Of a stretch of DNA of 46,226 bases, positions 25,171 to 33,245 are shown in pieces. A program made the translations under genes and the position numbers. A model generated the notes under the pieces. It made no database searches. It worked only from the letters and a program-made list of their open reading frames with translations, and had not been told where the DNA came from. This DNA is from Bacteroidota bacterium (GTDB lineage: Bacteria; Bacteroidota; Bacteroidia; Chitinophagales; Chitinophagaceae), in assembly GCA_013286425.1 (NCBI GenBank), contig JABDFS010000005.1, forward strand, positions 17,079 to 63,304. Reading direction: 5' to 3'. Position 1 is the stretch's first letter; every line of letters starts with the position of its first letter.

Positions 25171-25255
25171 ATTACAATAATCTGCCTGTCAGTTTACTCG
25201 CATGTTACTTTTTTAATTAATATCGATAACTTTAGTACTATAAAAATCCTGCTGT

Positions 25256-25735
25256 ATGAAACTAAAACTTCTTTTTGCATGCTCATGCATAGCTAATCTT
25301 ATTTGCGCCCAGGAAAATGAGAAAATGCATATGAATGTCCCTTCGCAAAGAGCACAATCTGTTTATGGCGAAATAGGAGGTAATGGCCTCTTGTTTTCTG
25401 CCAACTATGATGTTCGGTTTGCCAATAGTCAGAAAGGATTGGGTGCCAGGATTGGTATAGGCGGATTGATCGACGTTATAACTATACCTGTTGCCCTGAA
25501 TTATCTCGCCGGGAAAGCACCTAACTATTTTGAAGGCAGCATAGGTTATACTTATGCAACACTTACTGATGGTGACGAGTCCGATCATGGATCCGCAATA
25601 TTTTTTAGTGCAGGTTATCGTTACCAGCCTTTAAAAAATGGCTTTACTGCAAGAGTGTTTGTATCTCCTTTTGTTGCAACTGATGGAGAAGGCTTCTATT
25701 TTTTTGGTGGTGTAAGTGTAGGTTATAAATTCTAA
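25256..25735 (+). CDS. Secreted outer-membrane beta-barrel-like protein
   Basis: A 159-aa protein with a signal peptide (MKLKLLFACSCIANLICA, cut before Gln19). The mature part alternates short amphipathic strands (VYGEIGGNGLLFSANYDVRF, GLGARIGIGGLID, YFEGSIGYTYATL, SAIFFSAGYRYQPL) and ends in an aromatic residue (SVGYKF), as outer-membrane barrels do. No family can be named with confidence. TAACTTTA at 25227-25234 resembles a -7 box. Confidence 0.7.
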   Translation: MKLKLLFACSCIANLICAQENEKMHMNVPSQRAQSVYGEIGGNGLLFSANYDVRFANSQKGLGARIGIGGLIDVITIPVALNYLAGKAPNYFEGSIGYTYATLTDGDESDHGSAIFFSAGYRYQPLKNGFTARVFVSPFVATDGEGFYFFGGVSVGYKF

Positions 25736-25831
25736 ATCACTTATTCGTGATTAACCCGTTTATTGTCGCTTTTTACCGCTTTGTTTAGCAATGATGGAGT
25801 TAAGTTTGTGTAATAAAACAAAAACAATTCT

Positions 25832-26320
25832 ATGGCTAACATCACACAAAAAATTACACCTTTTCTTTGGTTTGATAAAGAAGCAGAAGAAGCTGCAAAT
25901 TTTTATACATCCATCTTTAAAGATTCATCAATAGATGCTAAATCTTATTATGGCGATAACGCGCCTTTACCCAAAGGAACTTTGCTTACTGTTAGCTTCA
26001 CATTGAATGGTCAAAAATTCAGTGCATTAAATGGTGGCCCGATATTTAAATTTAATGAGTCTGTTTCTTTTGTTGTGAATTGCGATGGGCAGGATGAAGT
26101 AGATTATTACTGGGATAATTTATTAAAAGACGGCGGAAAAGAATCACAATGTGGTTGGTTGAAAGATAAGTTTGGTTTATCATGGCAGGTTGTGCCGGTG
26201 AAAATGATTGAGCTGTTAACAGATAAGGATAAAGAAAAAGTAAACCGCGTAATGCAGGCAATGATGAAGATGGTTAAGATTGATTTGCCAACATTGGAAA
26301 AAGCAGCAGAAGACGAATAG
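25832..26320 (+). CDS. PhnB-like VOC family protein
   Basis: A 162-aa cytoplasmic protein beginning ITPFLWFDKEAEEAANFYTSIFK, with LTVSFTLNGQKFSALNGGP, then VDYYWDNLLKDGGKESQCGWLKDKFGLSWQVVP. These are hallmarks of the PhnB / 3-demethylubiquinone methyltransferase-like VOC group (PF06983). Despite the family name, proteins of this kind are usually of unknown activity and are not ubiquinone methyltransferases. It converges with the phosphopantetheinyl transferase gene, leaving one base between the stops. Confidence 0.88.
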   Translation: MANITQKITPFLWFDKEAEEAANFYTSIFKDSSIDAKSYYGDNAPLPKGTLLTVSFTLNGQKFSALNGGPIFKFNESVSFVVNCDGQDEVDYYWDNLLKDGGKESQCGWLKDKFGLSWQVVPVKMIELLTDKDKEKVNRVMQAMMKMVKIDLPTLEKAAEDE

Positions 26321-26321
26321 C

Positions 26322-26951
26322 TTATAAAACCCAACTCAACACGAGCTCATTAAATATTACAGAGATAATATTCAAATAAACAGGTTCATCTTTTTTAAAA
26401 ACAAACGGCAGTAATAAACTGTCGTTTTGTTTTTGAATATTGTTGATGAGTTGCATGTTCTCTTTAAAATCAACTTTACCTAAACTATACCATTTGAATA
26501 ATGATTCTTTTGCGCTCCACATAATGGTTAGCAATTGATAATTGATAATTGATAATTGATAATTAGCCAAAAACTGCTTCTCGTTTTCATGAATGAATTT
26601 ATGTGCAATGCGTTCCACTTTTTCTGTTGGCTTTTCAATATCAATTCCAACTCTGTGTGTTGAGCTTACGATTGCTGCTGCATATTCACCACAATGCGAA
26701 ATAGAAAAATGATATTGCTCATTAGGCAGGTAAGGCTTTCTTGTATCAGCAATTAAAATTTCATCATAGGGAAAATCAGGAAATAAAAATTGCAGCAGAT
26801 ACCTTCCGGCTAAATGTTGCAATCGTTTATGCGGATGTGTTATGTTTTGCTGCAACGGAACAGTTGCAAGAAAAAATTTTTCATGTTCTTCTATACGCCA
26901 GATACCAAGCTTTGTTGTTGCATTAATTGTATGCTGATAAAATAAAGGCAC
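26322..26951 (-). CDS. 4'-phosphopantetheinyl transferase superfamily protein
   Basis: Adds the phosphopantetheine arm of CoA to a carrier protein (ACP or PCP). Motifs are FSISHCGEYAAAI, RVGIDIEKP with the Mg-binding Asp, and MWSAKESLFKWY (WxxKExxxK). The start is set at a GTG (26951) giving MPLFYQHTINATTKL, about 209 aa, as in related proteins. An ATG at 27017 would overlap the upstream gene by 50 bp. Residues NYQLSIINYQLLTI between FxxNEKQFL and WSAKES are encoded by four ATTGATA heptamers and are an insertion relative to the family. Whether the enzyme tolerates it is unknown. Confidence 0.87.
   Translation of the reverse strand: MPLFYQHTINATTKLGIWRIEEHEKFFLATVPLQQNITHPHKRLQHLAGRYLLQFLFPDFPYDEILIADTRKPYLPNEQYHFSISHCGEYAAAIVSSTHRVGIDIEKPTEKVERIAHKFIHENEKQFLANYQLSIINYQLLTIMWSAKESLFKWYSLGKVDFKENMQLINNIQKQNDSLLLPFVFKKDEPVYLNIISVIFNELVLSWVL
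26534..26561. repeat. ATTGATA x4 inside the phosphopantetheinyl transferase gene
   Basis: Four perfect tandem copies of the 7-mer, in frame with the coding strand, placed just before the WSAKES catalytic motif. Confidence 0.85.
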
Positions 26952-26967
26952 ACACGAATTTCTGATT

Positions 26968-27489
26968 TTAAAAACTAATGTGATGAATTTTGCAATAATA
27001 CTTCGGGCTGCATTCATCTACTAAACATCCTGCGAGTATTACCTTTCCTTTTTCTGCAAGCTTTATTTCTTCAGATGTAGGAAGGCCATTAATAATAGGA
27101 ATGATCTCATGAAAATGCCCAAAAGGGCATTTAGGTTTATATCCTTTGGGATAATCAAACAAACATGGACCATTATTTTCAAAAGTCAATAATATAGATG
27201 TTGTATCGCTTAAAGTAAAAGTTTTTAATTCTTCTGACTTGCCTGAGTCTTTCATTAATATCGCCGAATATTTTCCAGGGTCAATTTTCATAAATTGAAA
27301 TTGGCTGCTTGTTACAACACTGTCTAATGTTATATGAAAAGAATCTTTTCCAAAAAAATTAAGATTAGCAGGAGCATACGGGATGATGATATTAATAGTA
27401 GAATCTTTTATCTGAGAAAAGCAGGATAGAGTAGTCAGTAAAGTGAAAAATAAAATGAGGTTTACAATTATTCCAAAGGGTTTTGTCAT
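26968..27489 (-). CDS. Hypothetical secreted protein
   Basis: A 173-aa protein with a signal peptide (IIVNLILFFTLLTTLSCFS), possibly a lipoprotein at Cys23. The body contains a carboxypeptidase-regulatory-like or transthyretin-like feel (FHITLDSVVTSSQFQFMKIDPGKYSA) and a Cys/Pro-rich part (GPCLFDYPKGYKPKCPFGHFHEIIPI, then GCLVDECSPKYYCKIHHISF). The C-terminus has several Cys and His that could bind metal. The family is not recognised. The gene ends 16 bp before the GTG start of the phosphopantetheinyl transferase gene. Confidence 0.7.
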   Translation of the reverse strand: MTKPFGIIVNLILFFTLLTTLSCFSQIKDSTINIIIPYAPANLNFFGKDSFHITLDSVVTSSQFQFMKIDPGKYSAILMKDSGKSEELKTFTLSDTTSILLTFENNGPCLFDYPKGYKPKCPFGHFHEIIPIINGLPTSEEIKLAEKGKVILAGCLVDECSPKYYCKIHHISF

Positions 27490-27512
27490 AATTGCTAAGT
27501 TATAATTTAAAG

Positions 27513-27546
27513 AAAAAGCCTGACAAATAAATCTGCCGGGCTTTTA
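27513..27546 (-). terminator. Terminator of the AHSA1-like gene
   Basis: AAAAGCC (27514-27520) pairs with GGGCTTTT (27538-27545) and on the minus strand is followed by TTTTTC. It lies 19 bp after the stop. Confidence 0.65.
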
Positions 27547-27564
27547 GATTATATCATCGGCTAT

Positions 27565-27981
27565 TTAAGATTTACTCTCAGCATATTTTTTATAATTATT
27601 CAGTATCGCCTGCCATCCACCTTTTTGCATTTCCACAGGATTAGTATTCTCGGCTTCAAATACTTCTGTTACATGTGTTGTTTTATCATTGCCTGAAAAA
27701 ACAATCTTCACTTTTCTGTCATCACCAAGTGTGTATTCAATTAATTTATGTTCTTCAACAGCATCATACACTCCCCAAAAATCAAAACCAAAACTTTCAT
27801 CTCTTGCTTCCATGCGGTAATTAAATTTACCACCGGGCCTTAAATCATTTTCTGCTGTGGGCGAATGCCAATCATCTGAAGCAAAGTTCCAGTTGGTAAT
27901 GTGTTCAGGTTTTGTAAAATATTCCCATGCTTTTTCAACAGGCACATTCACGGTTGCTTCAATAATAATATTAGTTGCCAT
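27565..27981 (-). CDS. SRPBCC / AHSA1-like protein
   Basis: A 138-aa START-like domain protein: IIIEATVNVPVEKAWEYFTKPEHITNWNFASDDWHSP, LRPGGKFNYRMEARD, FDFWGVYDAVEEHKLIEYTL, and a C-terminal GGWQAILNNYKKYAES helix. This is the activator-of-Hsp90-ATPase-homologue-1-like group in bacteria, which mostly bind hydrophobic ligands of unknown identity. The start at 27981 (MATNIII) is preferred over an upstream TTG at 28032. Confidence 0.9.
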   Translation of the reverse strand: MATNIIIEATVNVPVEKAWEYFTKPEHITNWNFASDDWHSPTAENDLRPGGKFNYRMEARDESFGFDFWGVYDAVEEHKLIEYTLGDDRKVKIVFSGNDKTTHVTEVFEAENTNPVEMQKGGWQAILNNYKKYAESKS

Positions 27982-28083
27982 AATTATTTTTTTATGTTGA
28001 TTATTATGATACAAACATCTGTATTTTATCAATCATAAAAGATGCATTAACCGACAATTATAAGGTTGTTTGCGACCAAACAA

Positions 28084-28112
28084 AAAGCCTGCTCATTTTA
28101 CCAACAGGCTTT
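28084..28112 (-). terminator. Terminator of the TPR gene
   Basis: AAAGCCTG and CAGGCTTT pair across a 13-base loop; on the minus strand TTTTTG follows. It lies 20 bp after the stop. Confidence 0.7.
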
Positions 28113-28132
28113 GTATAATATTTATAAAATTG

Positions 28133-28651
28133 TTATACTTCTTTCTTCTTCTGCCATTCTTTATGATTGATCATTATCTCGATCTTTTTCTTACAACGCT
28201 CAATATCCGCATGATATTCTTTTATCTTTTCATCATTCAAAGAATTCAATATTGCTTTCTCAAAACAACTAATAGCTGCATCAAAATTCATATTCAATTC
28301 TTCTGCAATCGCAAAGCGATAATAAACCCATGATTTTTCAATAGTTGGAATAGCAAGACATTTATCTAAATGTTTTTTCAACTCATCATAACGCTCCATA
28401 TCTGTTAATAAAACCGCGTAATGAAAATATGGATGCGGATAATTAGAATCGCTTTTTATTGCTGCACAAAAATGTATTTCTGCTTTCTTATAATCATCAA
28501 ACTGCGTTTTATAAATCCACCCAAGAGAATTATGCGTTGGCGCATGATCGGGCTCATCGTACAAAATAGTTTCATACTTGCGCAATGCATCTACATGCGC
28601 ATTCTTTTTTATGTCTGCTTCCGCTTCTAAAAACAATTCTTCTATGTTCAT
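28133..28651 (-). CDS. Tetratricopeptide repeat protein
   Basis: A 172-aa all-helical soluble protein from the ATG at 28651 (MNIEELFLEAEADIKK). TPR-like pairs are visible: ALRKYETILYDEPDHAPTHN, SLGWIYKTQFDDYKKAEIHFCAAIKSD, and AIAEELNMNFDAAISCFEKAI, followed by a Lys-rich tail. Likely a protein-protein scaffold of unknown partner. It lies 24 bp downstream of the deoxyhypusine-synthase-like gene stop... on the same strand, so the two may be cotranscribed. Confidence 0.8.
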   Translation of the reverse strand: MNIEELFLEAEADIKKNAHVDALRKYETILYDEPDHAPTHNSLGWIYKTQFDDYKKAEIHFCAAIKSDSNYPHPYFHYAVLLTDMERYDELKKHLDKCLAIPTIEKSWVYYRFAIAEELNMNFDAAISCFEKAILNSLNDEKIKEYHADIERCKKKIEIMINHKEWQKKKEV

Positions 28652-28683
28652 AGCGTTCAATTTTAAAAACCTTCAAGGGCTAT

Positions 28684-29658
28684 TTACCAACCAAGAATCC
28701 ATGCGAATATCAATGGTGCAACAATGGTCGCATCACTTTCAACAATAAACTTTGGTGTATGAATATCTAATTTTCCCCATGTAATTTTTTCATTCGGCAC
28801 AGCACCTGAATAAGAACCATAAGATGTTGTGCTGTCGCTTATCTGGCAGAAATAACTCCAGAAAGGCACATCATGCCATTCCAGATCCTGGTACATCATC
28901 GGCACAACACAAATAGGAAAATCGCCCGCAATGCCCCCGCCAATCTGGAAAAAGCCAACACCTTTTCCTGCACTGTTTGCACGATACCACTCAGTTAAAT
29001 ACACCATGTATTCAATGCCGCTTTTAACGGTGCTTGCTTTTAATTCCTGCTTTATAACATAGCTGGCAAAAATGTTTCCGGTTGTACTGTCTTCCCAGCC
29101 CGGAACAATAATGGGAATATTTTTTTCTGCTGCCGCAACAATCCAACTATCTTTTTTATCAATCTCATAATACTGTTCAAGGTCGCCGCTTAAAACAGTC
29201 TTGTATAAAAACTCATGCGGAAAATAGCGTTCGCCATTTGCTTCTGCATCTTTCCATTGTTTCACCAAATGTTTTTGTAAACGGCGAAACGCTTCTTCTT
29301 CAGGAATGCATGTATCTGTTACACGGTTATAATGATTTTCCAGCAGATCCCATTCTTCCTGCGGCGTTAGGTCGCGGTAATTTGGAACGCGCTTGTAGCT
29401 GTTATGCGCAACTAAATTCATTACATCTTCTTCAAGATTAGCGCCGGTGCAACTGATAATATCAATCTTGCCCTGGCGTATCATTTCAGCCAAAGAAATT
29501 CCAAGCTCGGCAGTGCTCATAGCGCCGGCAAGCGTAACCATCATTTTTCCGCCTTCATTCAAATGCAGTTCATAACCTTTTGCAGCATCCATTAAAGCAG
29601 CCGAATTAAAATGGCGGTAATGATGTTGTATAAATTGTGATACAGGACCTTTATTCAT
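28684..29658 (-). CDS. Deoxyhypusine synthase family protein
   Basis: A 324-aa protein of the deoxyhypusine synthase fold. Visible features are LAGAMSTAELGISLAEMIRQGKIDIISCTGANLEEDV near the N-terminus, IPIIVPGWEDSTTGN, GVGFFQIGGGIAGDFPI, and the segment PNEKITWGKLDI whose Lys296 matches the lysine that forms the enzyme-imine intermediate in eukaryotic DHS. Bacteria have no eIF5A hypusination, so the native substrate is probably a free polyamine, as in homospermidine-synthase-like relatives; this is inferred. The TPR gene follows on the same strand after a 32-bp gap. Confidence 0.9.
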   Translation of the reverse strand: MNKGPVSQFIQHHYRHFNSAALMDAAKGYELHLNEGGKMMVTLAGAMSTAELGISLAEMIRQGKIDIISCTGANLEEDVMNLVAHNSYKRVPNYRDLTPQEEWDLLENHYNRVTDTCIPEEEAFRRLQKHLVKQWKDAEANGERYFPHEFLYKTVLSGDLEQYYEIDKKDSWIVAAAEKNIPIIVPGWEDSTTGNIFASYVIKQELKASTVKSGIEYMVYLTEWYRANSAGKGVGFFQIGGGIAGDFPICVVPMMYQDLEWHDVPFWSYFCQISDSTTSYGSYSGAVPNEKITWGKLDIHTPKFIVESDATIVAPLIFAWILGW

Positions 29659-29834
29659 TTTAAAATTTTGAACAGCAAAAATAATTTTTTAGCCACAAGT
29701 GATGCTCATGATTTTGTGTTTAAATATTATGTTTTAAAAAACATCTGAAATTTTAAGCAACTGTTTTCATAAAATGCAGGTTCTCTTAAATCCTCCCGGG
29801 AGCAATATTATTTTTCAAACAAAATCAATGTATA

Positions 29835-30947
29835 ATGAAAACTATACTAAGGCATAATTACATGCCGGGCTTTTTTGTAATTGCTTCCTTTTTGATTGTA
29901 ACCTCGGGCTGCGAAAAAATGGCTGATTCATCTTTACAGGCTAATCAATCGGGCGCTTCAGATTTACAGGCGGCGGGTTTAACGTTGGGAAATTTTAAAC
30001 AGGTTAATCTTAACGCCAACACCTTCGGTTATCATGCGCCGCATATAAGTTCCAACCTGCACAATGCATGGGGAATGGCAGTAGGCAGTAGCGGCGGTAT
30101 TTGGGTATCTGCTGCTGATGGCGGTGTAAGTTATATTTACAACGACAAAGGTGCGCAACTTATTCCCGCTGTTTCTATTCCTGCTCATGTAAAAGGTGCT
30201 GCCGGTAATCCAACCGGGCAGGTATTTAATGCCACTACAGACTTTGTTATTCCCGGAACCGGCAATCCTGCAAAGTTCATCTTTGGAAGTGAGGACGGAA
30301 CAATATCTGCATGGAATGGCGGAACTACGGCTGTGGTTGTTATAGACAGGGCGAAACAAGGCGCCTCTTATAAAGGCGTTACTATTGCCAATAATGGTGG
30401 TGCCAACTTTTTATACGCCACCGATTTTACAAAACATACAGTTGATGTGTATGATAACAATTATAACCTTGTATCAGGAATGCCATTCAGTGACCCTGGT
30501 ATACCGGCTGCATTTGCTCCTTTCAATATCAGCGCTATTAATGGTATGTTGTATGTAACCTATGCGGTGGTTAATGGTGATGGTGATGACTCTGACGGAG
30601 TAGGTTTAGGCTATGTTGATGCATATTTTCCTAATGGAACTTTAAGCAAACGCATTGCTTCGCAAGGCACTTTAAATGCGCCCTGGGGAATTGCTGAGGC
30701 TTTTCCTGAGCTGATTGGAATGGACGCATTACTCATCGGCAATTTTGGCGACGGCCATATAAATGTTTATGATTGGAATGGAAACTTTAAAGGCCAGTTG
30801 ATGAATGCCGGAGGCCCTGTTGCTATTGATGGTTTATGGGCTATTGATGATGATGTTTTAAAAACAGGCAGGCGCCAGTTGTATTTTACTGCTGGACCTA
30901 ATGATGAAGAAGACGGGCTCTTTGGATTCATTACAAAGCTGCAATAA
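29835..30947 (+). CDS. TIGR03118 family lipoprotein, predicted beta-propeller
   Basis: A 370-aa lipoprotein (signal peptide ending LIVTSGC, Cys26). The mature part starts with FKQVNLNANTFGYHAPHIS and NLHNAWGMAVGSSGGIWVSA, then repeats of the NHL/propeller type: FIFGSEDGTISAWN, FLYATDFTKHTVDVYD, LYVTYAVVNGDGDDSDGVG, LNAPWGIAEAF, LLIGNFGDGHINVYDWNG, and ends RQLYFTAGPNDEEDGLFG. This matches the TIGR03118 uncharacterised family. Location: outer membrane or periplasm. Function unknown. Confidence 0.9.
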   Translation: MKTILRHNYMPGFFVIASFLIVTSGCEKMADSSLQANQSGASDLQAAGLTLGNFKQVNLNANTFGYHAPHISSNLHNAWGMAVGSSGGIWVSAADGGVSYIYNDKGAQLIPAVSIPAHVKGAAGNPTGQVFNATTDFVIPGTGNPAKFIFGSEDGTISAWNGGTTAVVVIDRAKQGASYKGVTIANNGGANFLYATDFTKHTVDVYDNNYNLVSGMPFSDPGIPAAFAPFNISAINGMLYVTYAVVNGDGDDSDGVGLGYVDAYFPNGTLSKRIASQGTLNAPWGIAEAFPELIGMDALLIGNFGDGHINVYDWNGNFKGQLMNAGGPVAIDGLWAIDDDVLKTGRRQLYFTAGPNDEEDGLFGFITKLQ

Positions 30948-30955
30948 AGTTTATT

Positions 30956-31013
30956 AGTCCGTAAGGCAGAACGGCAATCATAAACGATAAATCTTTTTGT
31001 CTTACGGACTTTC
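30956..31013. terminator. Possible bidirectional terminator between convergent genes
   Basis: AGTCCGTAAG (30956-30965) and CTTACGGACT (31001-31010) are perfect complements separated by 35 bases, between the TIGR03118 gene and the convergent EamA gene. The long loop makes it less typical. Confidence 0.5.
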
Positions 31014-31021
31014 TATTCTTA

Positions 31022-31924
31022 TCAATCTTTTTTGTTTACAAGATAAACACCTGCCAATATTATGAACAGGCATCCTATTTCTAAAACAGTTACCACTTCA
31101 CCAAAGATCAATCCCCATAAAACAGCAATAAAAGGAATGCCATAAGTAACCAGCGATGCAAATATTGAACCTGCAGTTTTCACCAATACATAAAACCATA
31201 TGGTTGCCAACGCAGTGCCTAAAGCGCCTAACACAAATGCAGCAGCAATTGAAAATAAATAACCATTTTGTGTAAGCGGTAAATCAAAAAAACCTGTAAA
31301 TGCAAGTACCAAAATGCAGGGAACAATAAATATGCTTAATGCAACTGTCGCAATATCTGTTGATGATAATTCTTTTAAATACCTGCCTACAACATGTACG
31401 TTGGTTCCATAACAAACTGTAGCAATCAATACAAGTGATGCATAAGAAAGATTGGAAAAATTTATTTCATTGCCTGATGCAAATGGAAGTAAGATCAACC
31501 CGGTTAACCCGATTATAACTCCCAATATTTTATGCCACGTTATTTTAAGTTGAAAAAAAGAAATGCCAATTACAATTGCGCATAATGGTGTTAATGCATT
31601 TAGGATTGATGTGAGTGAGCTGTCAATTTTTGTTTCAGCAAGACAATATAAAAATGCAGGAAGAAAATTACCAAGCAATCCTGCTGCTACAACTGTTAAA
31701 AGTTTATGTCGCGGTACTCGCTTGAATGCCTTAACCGAAAAAGGTAACAACACCAAACCTGCACTTGATATTCTTATAGCCGCAACCTGGTAAGCAGTAA
31801 GATGCTGTAATCCTATCTTCATCAAAATAAATGAACTGCCCCATATTAAACAGAGCAAACTAAACAGCAGCCATTTGGAAGTTTGCAGTTTCAGCTTTAA
31901 AATGTTTGCGCAAATGTCATACAT
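31022..31924 (-). CDS. EamA/DMT family transporter
   Basis: A 300-aa inner-membrane protein with ten predicted transmembrane helices in two EamA repeats. Repeat 1 carries LLCLIWGSSFILMKIGL, AAIRISSAGLVLLPF and the SILNALTPLCAIVIG helix; repeat 2 carries SLVLIATVCYGTNVHVVGRYL, FVLGALGTALATIWFYVLV and SLVTYGIPFIAVLWG with a GEVVT turn. The family exports metabolites or drugs; the substrate cannot be told. It is divergent from the PPK2 gene with an 18-bp gap between starts, so their promoters must overlap the coding starts. Confidence 0.9.
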   Translation of the reverse strand: MYDICANILKLKLQTSKWLLFSLLCLIWGSSFILMKIGLQHLTAYQVAAIRISSAGLVLLPFSVKAFKRVPRHKLLTVVAAGLLGNFLPAFLYCLAETKIDSSLTSILNALTPLCAIVIGISFFQLKITWHKILGVIIGLTGLILLPFASGNEINFSNLSYASLVLIATVCYGTNVHVVGRYLKELSSTDIATVALSIFIVPCILVLAFTGFFDLPLTQNGYLFSIAAAFVLGALGTALATIWFYVLVKTAGSIFASLVTYGIPFIAVLWGLIFGEVVTVLEIGCLFIILAGVYLVNKKD

Positions 31925-31942
31925 TCATTTATAAAAAATTCT

Positions 31943-32689
31943 ATGGCAGAAATAAAGCTTGATAAGATAGATACCCGCGCTCCGAAAAATTTTGACAAAG
32001 AAAAAATAAAAGCAAAGCTGCCTGAGATATATAAGCAATTGGATGAACTGCAAAATGTTTTGTATGCACAAAGCAAATATTCGGTATTGATTGTTTTACA
32101 GGGAATGGATGCAGCGGGAAAAGACGGGCTGATAAAAAATGTATTCAGTTCTGTAAATCCGCAGGGAATAATGGTGCAATCTTATAAAGTTCCAACGGCA
32201 GAAGAATTATCGCATGATTTTTTGTGGCGCATTCATAAACATGCTCCGGCAAAAGGAATGATACAGGTGTTTAACCGCTCGCATTATGAAGATATAATTG
32301 TAACAAGAGTGCATAAAATGATTGATGATGAAATGGCTTCGAAACGCATGAAAGCCATTAACGATTTTGAAGAATTACTTACAGAACATAACAACACAAT
32401 TATTTTTAAATTCTATCTGCATGTTTCTGCTGAAGAGCAACATAGCAGGCTGGAAGAAAGAATTCATGATGTAACCAAACAATGGAAATATAACGAACAG
32501 GACTTTGTTGAATCTGCATTACGCAAAGAATACCTGAAAGCGTACGAAGATTGTTTTAAACATTGCAATAAAATAAAATGGACGATTGTTCCTGCAGATC
32601 AAAACTGGTATAAAGAATATCTTGTTGCAATAACTTTATGTGATGCACTTAAAAAATTAAACATGCAATATCCCGGTATAAAAAAATAA
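31943..32689 (+). CDS. Polyphosphate kinase 2 family protein
   Basis: A 248-aa single-domain PPK2, which uses polyphosphate to phosphorylate nucleotides. Walker A is GMDAAGKDG (54-62), followed by the VNPQGIMVQSYKVPT lid region and Walker B IQVFNRSHYEDIIV (about 107-120). The C-terminal half has RLEERIHDVTKQWKYNEQDF and WTIVPADQNWYKEYLVA. Short single-domain form, no duplication. Whether it prefers NMP or NDP (class I, II or III) cannot be decided by eye. MscL follows 67 bp downstream. Confidence 0.92.
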   Translation: MAEIKLDKIDTRAPKNFDKEKIKAKLPEIYKQLDELQNVLYAQSKYSVLIVLQGMDAAGKDGLIKNVFSSVNPQGIMVQSYKVPTAEELSHDFLWRIHKHAPAKGMIQVFNRSHYEDIIVTRVHKMIDDEMASKRMKAINDFEELLTEHNNTIIFKFYLHVSAEEQHSRLEERIHDVTKQWKYNEQDFVESALRKEYLKAYEDCFKHCNKIKWTIVPADQNWYKEYLVAITLCDALKKLNMQYPGIKK

Positions 32690-32756
32690 TTATAAGATTG
32701 GCTATAAAAAATAAAGGCTATACATTCACACCATCGTTAATCCAAAAAACACTACT

Positions 32757-33137
32757 ATGGGATTTCTAAAAGAATTTAAAGAATTTGCCGTTAAAGGCAA
32801 TGTTGTTGATCTTGCTGTTGCTGTTGTTATCGGCGGTGCCTTTGGTAAAATTGTCAGCTCCTTAATTGATGACGTAATTACGCCGCTATTATTAAAACCC
32901 GCATTAGATGCCGCTCATTTAAGCAACCTGGGCGAGCTTACGATTTTCGGTACGGTAAAGTATGGCAATTTCTTAGCAGCGATCATAAATTTCGTAATAA
33001 TTGCATTCATACTGTTTCTTATCATTAAAGGAATTAATTCAACAAAGAAAGAAGAAGTTCCACCTGCTCCGGCAGGCCCATCCACTACAGACCAATTGCT
33101 AATGGAAATACGCGATGAGCTGAAGAATAAAGCTTAA
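32757..33137 (+). CDS. mscL: Large-conductance mechanosensitive channel
   Basis: A 126-aa homopentameric inner-membrane channel that opens at high membrane tension to release osmolytes. The N-terminal helix is MGFLKEFKEFAVKGNVVDLAVAVVIGGAFGKIVSSLI, the classic MscL TM1 with the pore-gate glycine pattern. A periplasmic loop with FGTVKYGNFLAAIINFVIIAFILFL forms TM2, then a charged Pro-rich linker (EEVPPAPAGPSTTDQL) and a C-terminal amphipathic helix. Length normal. Confidence 0.96.
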   Translation: MGFLKEFKEFAVKGNVVDLAVAVVIGGAFGKIVSSLIDDVITPLLLKPALDAAHLSNLGELTIFGTVKYGNFLAAIINFVIIAFILFLIIKGINSTKKEEVPPAPAGPSTTDQLLMEIRDELKNKA

Positions 33138-33155
33138 GCATTTTCCAACATTTAT

Positions 33156-33229
33156 AAACTGTGTAAAACTCGCTTTCGCAGAGTACCTTTCTCTGTTTAC
33201 ATTGCAGCGTTTTACGCAGTTTATTTTTT
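33156..33229 (+). terminator. Long hairpin terminator after mscL
   Basis: AAACTGTGTAAAAC (33156-33169) pairs with GTTTTACGCAGTTT (33209-33222) with one T-G pair; an inner CAGAG/CTCTG stem lies between. A T run follows. The GCAGAG and GTTTTACGCAG wording also resembles dispersed Bacteroidota intergenic repeats. Confidence 0.75.
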
Positions 33230-33245
33230 TAAAAAAAGTGTTGTT

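Noticed and set aside
26952-27017. ATG-started longer phosphopantetheinyl transferase
   Set aside because: The extra N-terminus overlaps the upstream gene by 50 bp and is unlike the family; the GTG at 26951 fits the usual length.
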